Origin: Blastomussa wellsi
Taxonomy: Eukaryota > Cnidaria > Anthozoa > Scleractinia > Plerogyridae
Length of the DNA stretch: 64,000 nt
Assembly (NCBI GenBank): GCA_947652115.1
Contig: OX393567.1
Span: 24,679,899-24,743,898, forward strand
Direction: 5' to 3'
Of this stretch, positions 1 to 11,400 are shown in pieces. Numbering within the stretch: the stretch's first letter is position 1; each line of letters starts with the position of its first letter. Made by a program: the position numbers and the translations under genes. The notes beneath the pieces are model-generated. The model was not told the DNA's origin. It searched no databases and worked only from the letters and a program-made list of their open reading frames with translations.

Positions 1-531
1 CATAAAAGCCAACGCAATTGCGAAATCAATTTCGATTTTTCTGATTCAGACATCGTATTCCTTTTCTCAAAAACTGAGTGAATTAAGAACTTATATTGTT
101 AAAATAAAACGAGATTTACTGACCATAGTAAGGCAGTAAAAATAATCAAATATCAAATGTATTTGTCTATATGTAGAATAATTAATGCGTGCTTGACTTT
201 CAGTTAAAGACTCTAAAACTGAAAACAGAATGAAAATAGAAAAAAACAAAATTGATAAGATATATTGTATTTGTTGCAAGGTAAATTCTGCCGTGTTTTG
301 ATTGATAGATTTCACACTTGACTGCTGTTTGGATCAGCAACAAATTTGTCTTTTTTTCGTCTTTTTAAAAATTATATTCATTGCGCATTTGACCGTCAGT
401 TGGCGCCGAACTAACAAAAATTTTAATGACAATTAACGACTAAAGTTTCGTAATTTCTTTGTAATTAAGGAAATGGGAAAAGATCATGTTTTTATGTGCG
501 CAAATAGATTATTCATTTTCCGTCCACTTTC

Positions 532-895
532 GGGAGCTTAAGCAATGACGACGGCGACGGCTAGGACGACGCCTGCTTAAAAATGAATTTATATTTTACG
601 CACGAATCTTGCAATTACCTTGATGTATTCGGTGCATCTATCGCTTTCAAACGCAGTTCTTGTAGAAACTGTAAGGACGGCGTTTATTTTCAAACGGAAA
701 AATGAAAATTTAGCCGTCGAGGTTCACGTTCTCCAATCTACTCAGAACTTGGTCATTTCACGTTGTTGTTTTGCAGAGGACGGCAGAGAAATGTACAAAG
801 AATTATAACGCACGCGCGGATCTATTGTACTGCTCATTAAATCTTTTGTTTAGTGATGTCCTCGTTGACGTTGCCGTCGTGGTTTGCTTAAGCCC
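532..895. mobile_element. MITE, copy 1 (GGGAGCTTAAGC inverted ends)
   Basis: About 364 bp starting GGGAGCTTAAGCAATGACGA and ending with the decayed reverse complement (...GGTTTGCTTAAGCCCTC). The same sequence recurs at 58519-58882 with about 90% identity by eye, which establishes a dispersed family. It lies inside the first visible Cav3 intron. The short ORFs in it are not protein genes. Its target-site duplication is not readable. Confidence 0.75.
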
Positions 896-1589
896 TCTTG
901 TAAACACGCCGCTGATATCATTGTTTTTAAAAACATACTTCTCGAACATTAAAATCAGCTTCACCATTGAGCAGGTAAAATAGCAATTATTAATCAGTTC
1001 AAAACCAAAAAAACACTCGTTTTGCGAGGTCATGGATGAAAATGCTTGATAGATAACTTTTTTGATGCTGTCAAACACATTTGATGACAAGGCTACATTT
1101 TATTAAGACCGTCTCATGTGCAATGCTGCACGCCGCTTCTACTGCTTTCCCGCCTTACCGTCTTGACCGACGGGCGCCTGGAGACGAGGCGTTCAACTTC
1201 TAAATTCGTACACAGTCATCGACCGACCAGGCGCACAGGCTCCTTGGTCAGCGCAGACTGGTTGTAGCAGCGATTGTAATCTGATGTCACTGGAAAAGGC
1301 GCGTGCAACGATGCCGACAAAACTGCCGCGTCTTAAATTCACGAAACCCTCACTTAAAAGTTAGCTGTATACACCAAGTATTTAGAAAAAAATAGATTTT
1401 CTTTCCGATGAATTGTTTTTTGAAAATGCACTTCAATCTCTTACAAAATGCAGCACAATAAAAGTCTGAAGTGTTTTCATGCGTTTGCGTTTTGTGGGTG
1501 TACGTATAGGTTTGAGAGTTTAGTCCTAATAATGTCATTATTTCGCTAGAATATTAAATATTTAATAAAGTATGCAGATGGGTCTGCGA

Positions 1590-2455
1590 AGTTCTACATT
1601 CTGGATGGGATGTTTTTCCATCCTACGGTTACCTTCCAGCATTAAATCTGCTGGTACTTGCTAGCCCATCCCAGGGTTACCCCCAGCATTAAATTTGCTG
1701 GTACTTGCTAGCCCACCCCCCCCGCACCCCCCAGCAGTAAATCTGCTGGTACTTGCTAGCCCACCCCCCGCACCCCTCAGCAGTAAATCTGCTGGTACTT
1801 GCTAGCCCACCCCCCGCACCCCTCAGCAGTAAATCTGCTGGTACTTGCTAGCCCACCCCCCGCACCCCTCAGCAGTAAATCTGCTGGTACTTGCTAGCCC
1901 ACCCCCCGCACCCCCCAGCAGTAAATCTGCTGGTACTTGCTAGCCCACCCCCCGCACCCCTCAGCAGTAAATCTGCTGGTACTTGCTAGCCCACCCCCCG
2001 CACCCCTCAGCAGTAAATCTGCTGGTACTTGCTAGCCCACCCCCCGCACCCCTCAGCAGTAAATCTGCTGGTACTTGCTAGCCCACCCCCCGCACCTCTC
2101 AGCAGTAAATCTGCTGGTACTTGCTAGCCCACCCCCCGCACCCCCCAGCAGTAAATCTGCTGGTACTTGCTAGCCCACCCCCCGCACCTCTCAGCAGTAA
2201 ATCTGCTGGTACTTGCTAGCCCACCCCCCACCCCCCGCAGTAAATCTGCTGGTACTTGCTAGCCCACCCCACCAGGGTCCCCCCAGCATTAAACATGGAT
2301 GCATTAGATTTGCTGGAACCCATTTTCACATGTGGATGGAGTGGTACTATGAGAGTAAGGTGTCTTGCCCAAGAACACAACGTAGTTCGAACCCGGATCG
2401 TTAAATCCGGAGTCCAGTGCAATAACAATAAGTCTACTGTGCCTCTCACAGGTAG
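1590..2455 (-). mobile_element. tRNA-derived SINE with internally expanded 3' region
   Basis: Read on the minus strand, 2455 down to about 2380 is a decayed tRNA-like head, with an A-box-like TTATTGCACTGG and a B-box-like GGGTTCGAACTACG. It is followed by a body with TTCTTGGGCAAGACACCTTA, then a 3' part containing TACCAGCAAATTTAATGCTG and a CATCCCATCCAG end near 1600. This matches the layout of an invertebrate SINE family I recognise from cnidarian DNA. Between body and tail, a 46-bp segment has been tandemly amplified (separate entry). The element sits in a Cav3 intron. Confidence 0.7.
1636..2280. repeat. 46-bp minisatellite, about 14 units
   Basis: Units of 46 bp (CAGCAGTAAATCTGCTGG followed by TACTTGCTAGCCCACC and a C-rich run). 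The phrase GCTGGTACTTGCTAGCCCA occurs 14 times between about 1650 and 2265. Outer units are diverged and the central ones nearly identical. Each unit has a 6-bp inverted repeat, CAGCAG-taaat-CTGCTG. It arose from the SINE in which it is embedded. ORFs across it are artefacts. Confidence 0.93.
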
Positions 2456-2530
2456 ACTGTATATCAAATATAGGTGGTGGGAAAATGAATTTGCTGAGTT
2501 TAAGGTATGGCAATATGTAATGGAACACTT

Positions 2531-2549
2531 GTCCTTAACATTACCGCAC
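2531..2549 (+). promoter_or_regulatory. U12-type (AT-AC) intron 3' end: branch site and AC acceptor before Cav3 domain I
   Basis: The domain I reading frame (CC|A-TGG-TTT-GAA, P-W-F-E) has an in-frame TAA at 2536-2538 and no AG between that and the exon, so a normal AG acceptor is impossible. Instead TCCTTAAC, the U12 branch-site consensus, sits at 2532-2539 and is followed ten bases later by AC at 2548-2549. This is the layout of a minor-spliceosome AT-AC intron. Minor introns at conserved sites are known in voltage-gated Na+ and Ca2+ channel genes. I saw no ATATCCTT donor in 1-2531, so the upstream exon is probably outside the window. Confidence 0.8.
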
Positions 2550-5431
2550 ATGGTTTGAACGCATCAGTATGTTTGTGATTCTCATCAACTGTGTCACATT
2601 AGCCATGTACAATCCGCTGGACAAACACTGCCTCTCCACTCGGTGCCAAGTGCTCGAGAACGTTGAACATGTGATCTTCGCTTTCTTTTTCGCTGAGATG
2701 GTGATCAAGATGGTGGCGATGGGTGTGACTGGAAAGAAAGGTTATTTACAGGACAAGTGGAACAGACTGGACTGTTTTATTGTAATGATTGGGTAAGACA
2801 GGCTGAGTTAGAGAGGAAACAAGAAAACTACCTTCGTGAGAGAGGGAAGATTGATGACTTGTTCTATTACATTTTGGAAATAGAAATGCGAGAAATTGAA
2901 AAACAATACACTAAGGTCTTTAAAGTTGTGATTCATTCAGACGTAGTTTATTTACTGATCAGAAACACTCAGCAAAAACTTATTTTAAAGGCTTTTGTGT
3001 GGCGATTATAACAAAAGTGGACCATTACCTTAAATTCAGATGACTGTTAATTTTTTTATTTTGTAAATGAAACCAAATCTCGAAATACTTCCCCTTTAGT
3101 TTAAGGCAATACGTAGCCTATTGCATTAACTTTTTAAAGTCTGTCATATTTCAAAACCCTGTGGTTTCTCGGTTGTTTTGATTGCTCTGGTTTAGTTTTC
3201 TTCTCTGTGTCCTAGCTTTTGTAATTGAAAGCTGGGACCGTGTAAACTAGCTTAAAAGCTCAGAAAAAAATTAATTAATAACATAAGTCAGTTGCATAAA
3301 CACTGAAGCTGTTTGTTGTTTTATGTTGTAACATTTTCCAGTTTGATCGAGAAAGCAATTAAAAGAGGCAACTATCTTACTATCATACGGGCATTCAGAG
3401 TACTGAGACCACTTCGAGCCATCAATAAAGTTCCAAGTAAGTTCAACACTGCACTAATCCTTATATTGCTGACATCAGTGAATGCCACAATTATATATAT
3501 ATGGTTGCACTGTCTGAGAGCGAGCTCCTTTTTAAAGATACTCGTCTAGCTCAAGTTTTCTTTGAGGTCTTCCAAAAATCTCCAACATGTCCGAGAAAAA
3601 AGGCTCCTTAGCAGCATTAATTAATCTGGACCAGTATAAATTTAAACATATATTTTTGCTCATCCTTCCACTAAGCGGTGAACGCCAATTAATGTTAGTA
3701 ACGCCTTAATCAATTTCTTATCAGTGATTGTCTTTTGGAAAGTTTTTAACTGACTCTCTGCGACCTACACCATTTTTAAACTGCTAGCAACTACCATAGT
3801 TTCATGAATGTATGCGCCCATGAAATATCCTTTATATCTCCAGGAACGTTTCAGGAACTTACGATTAAAATAGTTTCCGAGTTAGTTTCTGCCGCACTCC
3901 CTCGCAGCCCTTGTCTCGTTTAATATTGTGATGTCGAGGTGGCCTCTCCTATAAGCCTGGTGGTTTCCTGAGGTCTCCTCGCCTAACAACCTGCTGTATT
4001 TCTAAAATTTGTTATTCACATAAAGGCAAATAAATGATGATGATGATGATGTTTCCTGGACGTTTTAACAGGTATTCGGATCCTTGTTACGCTCCTTCTT
4101 GACACGCTTCCGATGCTTGGTAATGTGCTCCTGTTATCCTTTCTGATCTTCTTTGTGTTTGGAATCATCGGTGTGCAGCTCTGGCAAGGCAAGCTTCGAA
4201 ATCGATGCTTCACCACCTTCTCAGAGGATTCAGCCTTCTTTACCAGGTACAGGTCGGAATGACTTATTGGTCGATGTGGGAGCTTATTTCGTGTTCCTGT
4301 ACATTTCACTGTGCTTGTCTTGTAAAGTGGAGGTATCAGGTGCCAGGGTGAAGCCCTACATCCTATCACTGACTGTAACTGTTTTCGGTAGTCCTAATTA
4401 GCCAATTGTAGCTCTGATCAGCTGGTCACTGAATTGTTCTAAAATTCTACACTAAGTTGCACATGAACTCATAAGAAGCACTGAAAAGCCAAGATTGGGC
4501 ATGAATGGACAAAACTGGATAGGATTTCGTATAGAAATGTCATTTATAATGCTTGTAAATCATTCTTGTTGGTTATATGGCCGTGCATTTACCAATAAAG
4601 CACAACCATTTTGAAGTTCAAAGATAAGAATAAACGGAATCTGACTTAAAATAGCGCGACCTATCCTCTTTAATTCCTCAGCCAGTAGGTAGTCTTCAGT
4701 GTTTTAGTGCCTAATTTTCCTGAACTATTTGGTTTATATTTGCGGTTGTTATAAAAGAGGTAACAGTTCGTGTTTTTTCATGCTCGTAGATATAACAGGT
4801 CAGTGTTTTACCAACCATCCTTCTATGATCCAGATTTCGTCTGCTCTGCGCCAGATGAACACGGCACCAGCAGGTGTTCTGACATTAAGCCATATTACCT
4901 GGGCGATACCGAGTGCCATGGTTCCTTTGGTAATAACTCCATTGTGAACAACTCAGTCTGTGTAAACTGGAATCAATACTATATAAACTGTACACCCAAC
5001 GGACCAAACCCATTCTACGACACAACATCATTTGATAATATCGGTATCGCATGGATCGCCATTTTTCAGGTAAGCAAATGTCTCAGAAACTTAATTATAG
5101 GAATAAAAAAGTCACTTTTCGTGTGGATGGGATGCTGGTACATCGATGTTGTATATAGATTACATTAGGTTAATTGCTCTAGATTTTCACCGTTATGGTT
5201 GGAAACCATGCATGTTCAACGGGTGCCAAGTTTCTTGCAAAGATGTGCAACACAATAACTCTCTCTGGACCAGAGCCCATAAAAAAGCAACAACAACAGC
5301 AATAGCTCAAATATACGCCTTCTGCATTATTTCAACAGGTTATAACCCTGGAGGGATGGTCAGATATCATGTATTTTGTCCAAGATGCTCACAGCAACTG
5401 GACCTGGATATACTTCGTTGTGCTCATAGTG
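2550..5431 (+). CDS. Cav3: Cav3 domain I exons (S1 to start of S6)
   Basis: Five exons: 2550-2792 (WFERISM start, S1-S3), 3342-3436 (S4, four Arg in the R-x-x-R ladder, ending RAINKVPS), 4072-4246 (S4-S5 linker and S5, with the Cav3-typical stretch [10 protein letters not shown]), 4790-5069 (Cys-rich extracellular turret, then VNWNQYY and FDNIG, both strong T-type signatures) and 5339-5431 (P-loop TLEGWSD and the start of S6). Donors are GTAAGA, GTAAGT, GTACAG, GTAAGC and GTAAGA. The acceptor of the first exon is AC, not AG (see the U12 entry). Reading phase is kept across every join. Confidence 0.93.
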
Positions 5432-8400
5432 GTAAGAGAAGGAATATTCCAAATAAATGTGATTAATCAGTAGCTAGATATTAAGCAACAGTTTCACGTT
5501 CATTTTATTTTAATGGTTCATTCCTTCTTTACTTTCCAACTTTCCTTCCTTCCGGCTGCCTGCCTCCCTGCCTTCTCGCCTTCGTCCCTTCCTCTTTGCC
5601 TTTCTTTCTTCGATCACTCCAGCTTCCATTAGGTTGCTTTTGGTACGTAATACAGGCGTTTATTTCTTCCTTTCTAGATGGGTTCCTTCTTCCTTGTCAA
5701 CTTGTGTCTGGTAGTAATCACCATGCAATTCCAGGAGACTAAAGCGCGTGAGATAGAACTGATGGAAAACAGCAGGGATGAATCTCAACTACACTCATCG
5801 AAGCCTTTGAAAACGTTGTGCAACTCGATACGTGCGTTTTGCAACTGCAAGCCTCAAGAGGAGGAACACGTTCATCACCATCATCATCACATTTATCATC
5901 ATCATCATTTTCATCACCACCAGTATAATTGCTTCGTGCCACTTTCCCCGGCCAGTGATTCTAACGTTTCCCCTTCACCAGAGGTGCCAAAAATAACGGT
6001 TGAGAAAGAAGGAGCATTGTCTTCTCCCTCAGATTTTGTAGAAGAATCTGGGGTGTTGCAAGATTTCCTTACCCCTCCAAGGCAAACTTCTAGGAGGGGC
6101 TCAAGAACTTCTGTGTGCTCGCATACTCTTTCAATTCACGCAGAAACATCTTCGGCTGTTTCCATCGAAGAAATCGTCGCACAGGCAAAGACAAGCGTGA
6201 CGTTAAACATTCCTTCACCAACAACTGGTTTCTTTGCGTTTTCATCAAGCAACACTGCAAGTAGAAAAAATTCTCGCTCTGGGAAGACGGAAGTCTCTAC
6301 GAGCTCAACAGTGTCAGCGGAAATTAATCCACAACATGCACACGAAAGCACGTCACACGATAAAGACACTGAACATACAAAGGAAAATATGGAAGATCGG
6401 AAGTCGTCAGTTCTACGTAAAGACAAAGAGTTGTTGAAATATCGCAGATTTAGCCAGCCAGCACACGCCAAGTTAACTCGCACTCGATCACCTGGGATGT
6501 CTTTTTACAATCCACCAAAACGTTTTGAAGAAGAAGTTGGAATCAGTAAGAATGAGATCAATCCCGAAATGGTGGACTTAAATGTTTTGTCCTCTTTAGA
6601 TGACGACGCATACGCGGAGAAGGAAAACGCAGAAAGAAGCACACCATTTAGGGAACTGGCTTTAGAATGCAGGGACAATGGATGCCAACACGAGGACACT
6701 TCTATTAAGGGTGTGAAAAGGCCTTCCTTAAAACTTCGTCATGTTTCGACACAAAGTGAAGATGATATGTTTGAAAGTCTATTTAACTTAAGACAAAGCG
6801 CAACTTACGACATCACAGCAAATCATGGAGCTTGGCAGAGGTTAAGAACTATTTGTAGGAAAATGACCGAGAGCAAACAGTTTACGTTTTTTATCATGAG
6901 TGCCATTTTGTTGAACATGATATGCATGGGTCTTGAGCATTACCAACAGGTAAGAGAGATGCATTTTGCCGGTGTCGTGTACGATGATCTGACTGGGTGT
7001 CAGTATCTTTAATCCCCACGCCATCTGGTGCAGTGACGTTTCTGTTCCTATGAGAGAAGGTTATTAGTCCTCTGCCCAATCCCCAACCTGGAGGGCCATC
7101 TGGTTTAATTTTCTGTTCAGTTTTCTAGGCTTACGGGTGGCCACCTACCCGGGTTTAGATTCAAAGATGTCTTTTTAGGGTGCAAACAATCCCTCTTGCA
7201 TCCCCATAATCTATCAAACAGTCCAACAGCCATGCTCCTGGTAGGAGCTTGGGGAATAAGAGACGCACTATGTTTAAGGATTATGAGCTGAAACCTCCTA
7301 ATTCCACCTACGTGGCTATTCCTCGACCCATTTCAGAACCGAGTCAACATGCAAGTTATTTTTATACCAAGTTCTAGTTTCTCCGGTTACTAATTAAGAG
7401 CCGATTTACATCAAATGACCGTTTTTGGAGCATTTAAAACGGTTACTGTTATTCTCGGGTTATTGCCTTCAGAACGGGTAACACGTATACTTCCAGGATA
7501 TTCTTTTTCATAAATGTAGTCAAAGAATTGTAGAAGGCTAAAACAAACAGCATGAGAATTAGTATTTGCTTCACAAATAACTTTCGGTGTTTTCCTTGCA
7601 GCCTGAGCGTCTGACTGTTGCCCTGGACACCATAAACATAATCTTCGTGTCCGTTTTTTGTGGGGAAATGATAATTAAGTTACTGGGGCATGGTGTGACT
7701 GCGTACCTTAGCCAGGGACAAAACGTATTTGATGGAATCATTGTTATTGTAAGGTATGTCTGCTTCTTAACGTTATTTCTCAGTCTGGTGTTCAATATGG
7801 AGTCGTTTTCCAACCCGTTTCTAGTTAAATTTGACCTCGTGATTTTATCCGGATGAAATTAAGTTTATTTTTCTGTATTTATTTGCAGTGTCTGTGAAAT
7901 CCTACTCTCCAAAGGAAATTCAGCACTTTCAATTTTCCGTAGTATCCGGTTACTCCGGATCTTCAAACTGGTCAGACCGGTTCGATACCAGTTACTAGTA
8001 GTAGTCAAAACTATGACGAGTGTCATGACGTTCTTCGGCCTGCTGTTTCTATTTATATTCGCGTTTGCAATCCTGGGAATGAATTTGTTTGGTGGAAAGT
8101 TCAATTTTGAAAACGCGGATGGAAAAAAGGTGACCTCCCGAAGCAACTTTGACAACTTCCTTTGGGCAATGGTGTCTGTGTTTCAGGTATGCATATGTAA
8201 TATATCGGTATCCTTACTACATCTGAGTTAAGAGTTACAAGACCTAACCCTCCCCCCCCCCCCCCCATCCAAGAGCCTTTTGTTTACCTTCCTCGTGAAC
8301 CTTATTTTAAATGAACACTATCACGGAAGCGGCATCTTGAAGCGCTTACCCTGAATTTTCAAGTTTGTCAAGTACCATTCTTTTCAACATTCTTTTTTCT

Positions 8401-11400
8401 AAGGTATCCTTGTCTGTTCTTAGTTTTTTGTTTTCTCGGTGATTATTTTCTACCTTAAATGGCAAGCTATTGTTAAAAGGTTCCTTTTATTTGAAGGCAA
8501 TTTTATATATTAGCAAAAATGGCTAACTTTATCGAACATTTTTACGAAAGAAGATATCCTTATTGACAGAGCAAAACGACCTGAGCCTGAGCCTCTCGCT
8601 CTCAATGATGGCAGATGAGGTACTTGTTTTTTGTGTGCCTTTTACGTGCGAAACTATAACAAAACATTTGATCGAGGCTTGAAGTGCGCCCCGAAAATGA
8701 TTGGCATTAATTTTAAAAGTGGTAACCCACAATATTCATTCCTTTCAACATCTGAAGAGTTTCTCCAAACAGATCCTTACCCAGGAGAACTGGAATCAAG
8801 TGATGAACGACGGCATGCGAGCTACGAGTAAATGGGCAGCATTGTATTTTATTTCACTGATGGCTGTTGGTTACTACGTGTTATTTAACCTGTTGGTGGC
8901 CATACTTGTAGAAGGATTCACAAATTCAGGGGTATGTGACAGTTACATAGACCATTAGTTCTTACTTTGGCGCGCACCAATTGTTATGTTGTATGCGGGA
9001 AGTTTTTAGAGCACGAAAGACGCGTAAGTGTTGCTCTATGCAATAGCCGAGAGCAGTCTAGTTTTTCAGTGCTCTTCAAACTTCCTAAGTGCACCATAAC
9101 TCGATATACACACAGCTAAAAGCATAAGGAATTGTGCATCAACACTCCTCGCCAGAACCTGTGGCAAAAATGATGTTCTAACGAAATAGTCTGCTCCCGC
9201 TATCAGGGTGTACCAATACATTTTTGTATGATTCGTATACTGAATTTGACTGCGCTTCCTTGCTATTTTGTTAATTATTTGATTATTTTTAAACTACTTC
9301 TAAATCGAATCAAGTAAAATCCTGATTCATTTAAAGAGGTTGCCAAATTTTGCATCGCGAACGATGGAGAACGGTGTAAACTATGAGTCAATCAAAAATC
9401 AAGCAGAACGATGCATTCCAATCGATACCAATGGTTATGTAACGTGGTTTAAAGAGTGGGAAAACATGTTTCCAAGTGCAGGAAAACATGTAACAAGCAC
9501 TAAGGCCGGGAAACCAAGTTACAATTAAGTTCCAAGTGAGGTAAAAAATTATCTACGCCCCACCAAGTGTCGAGAGTTGCGATATACTTCTGTCAATCAA
9601 AAGCCGCGTTATAGAGCCATAGGTATCGGCGCCCCTTGTCAATCCTCTTAGAATGCTGTAAGCCAGACTGCAAGCAAACAGCAAATAATAAAACCGGTTT
9701 TGTGCAAGGCTTATTATTGTATCTTCCACTGTAGAAACGAAAAACATCCTCAGAGAAAAAACAGGAGACCGTTGGCAATAACCAAATAAAACCACCAGCA
9801 AGGAAGTTTGAAAAGCCCAACATGTTGATCTCCAGGAACGATTCTTTTGAACCATGCCCCGGTAATTATAACCCAGAGACCATCCCGGATTTCTGCAGCC
9901 ACGGAGTACGAAACGCTTTGGGGACAACCTTCCAACTCAAGGCTAACTTCACACCGAGTCTCTCCTTGGTACCGATGGAGCCATTAGAAACTAAGAGTTT
10001 TGTAGCCGCTCTACAAACCGAGGAAGCTAACTTGACAATGCCGCAGCTAAAAAGAATGCGACAAGCTTCAAATTCAGTCAAACGAATCACGGAAAGGACG
10101 TCTCGAATCGCAGATTACGGTGATATTGAGCCCGAGTTTTCCGTGTGTAATCCAGGGTTTCTCCACGACGAGTTAAAAACAAAAGACATCGCTAATATTG
10201 TCTCCAAAGGAACGTCTGAACTCACGTGGAAAATTGACTCGTCTGCAATTGCTGACAGAAGGTTGCGTTCGAGCGAATCAGAGACGTCAGTTATATCATC
10301 TCGACCTGAATCACCCCGAATAGTATTCCAGGAAAAAACTGGCGAAGAAATCTATCAACTTCGAGAATTTGCTGCCCCAGAGTTTCAGGTATGTGTTGAA
10401 AATCACATCTGCTCATACACACAGACAGCTTTTTTGCTGTCAAATATACATACCCCGTTTTCTAATTGTTCATTTTTCTTTATTTATTTAATTTGAAGAC
10501 TAAGAAAAGGAACTTATCGACGAAAACAGAATTCCGATCAGACTGGTCTTTGTTTTTGTTTTCCCCTTCAAACAGGTAAGGTGTTCTATGAAAATCTTTT
10601 GTGAACGTTTCCGATTTTGTAAGCATAAAAAGCTAAAACGGGCCTCTTGACGAGAATAATTACCTGAAGCACAACAGAACCTAATTTGCATGTTCCGCTG
10701 TAAGAAAGGGTCTTTTGTTTGTACCGACGTCCAGCTAGTGAACTGCTTTATCTATCTGCCAATCTCAGATAAGATATGATAATATATTTAGTGTCAAATA
10801 CACATGGGGTGGTTTCTCAGTTGCCCGAACCGGAGGCTGAAAAAAGTGTTTAACAAGCTAAAAATAAGTATAACTTAATATCTCCTTGCAGATTTCGTCG
10901 ATTTCTAACTGATGTATGTGAACACAAGTACTTTGACTACGTGGTGCTGTTGTTCATTTTGATAAGCTGCGTGGTCCTGGCACTAGAGGAACCAAGCATT
11001 CCACCAGAACACCAGGTGATGACTCGATCTTGACTATCGCCCCCATGAGGGGAGGGGGAAGGGGGCTCTCGCGATCTAAGGCTCAAGTTTAAGCCACTAT
11101 AAAACGGTGTGTGATAAGTGAATAATAACTTTGATTTAAACACTCAACCGGTATGAAACAATGGGTGACATCGTGTGCCGTAAGGAAACAATAACACCGG
11201 TTGCAATCTCTGTGAATATTTTGGGTGTCCAAGATGGCGGCCATTCCAAATCATACGACATTTAGAATTTGTACTTTTTTTAACAGAAAGCTTGATAATT
11301 ATCTGATTTTCAGATAATACGAGATACATTAAGCAAAACAAAATACGCTTTAAAAAGTCTGTGGTATTATCAATTAATCACTTGTTGATGTAGTATTTCT

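Noticed and set aside
620..1090. ORFs of 62-95 codons near the left end
   Set aside because: They lie in or next to a MITE repeated at 58.5 kb; no protein-like conservation between the two copies.
1..2531. Search for the missing Cav3 first exon and an ATATCCTT donor
   Set aside because: Neither an N-terminal Cav3-like exon nor the U12 AT-type donor was found; they are presumed to lie left of the window.
2213..2558. Overlapping ORFs of 62-111 codons on both strands upstream of domain I
   Set aside because: They run through the SINE and its minisatellite and lack any conserved segment.
9340..9528. 62-codon ORF as an extra Cav3 II-III loop exon
   Set aside because: A possible acceptor precedes it, but no good donor keeps the frame to the next exon and the sequence resembles nothing in Cav3.
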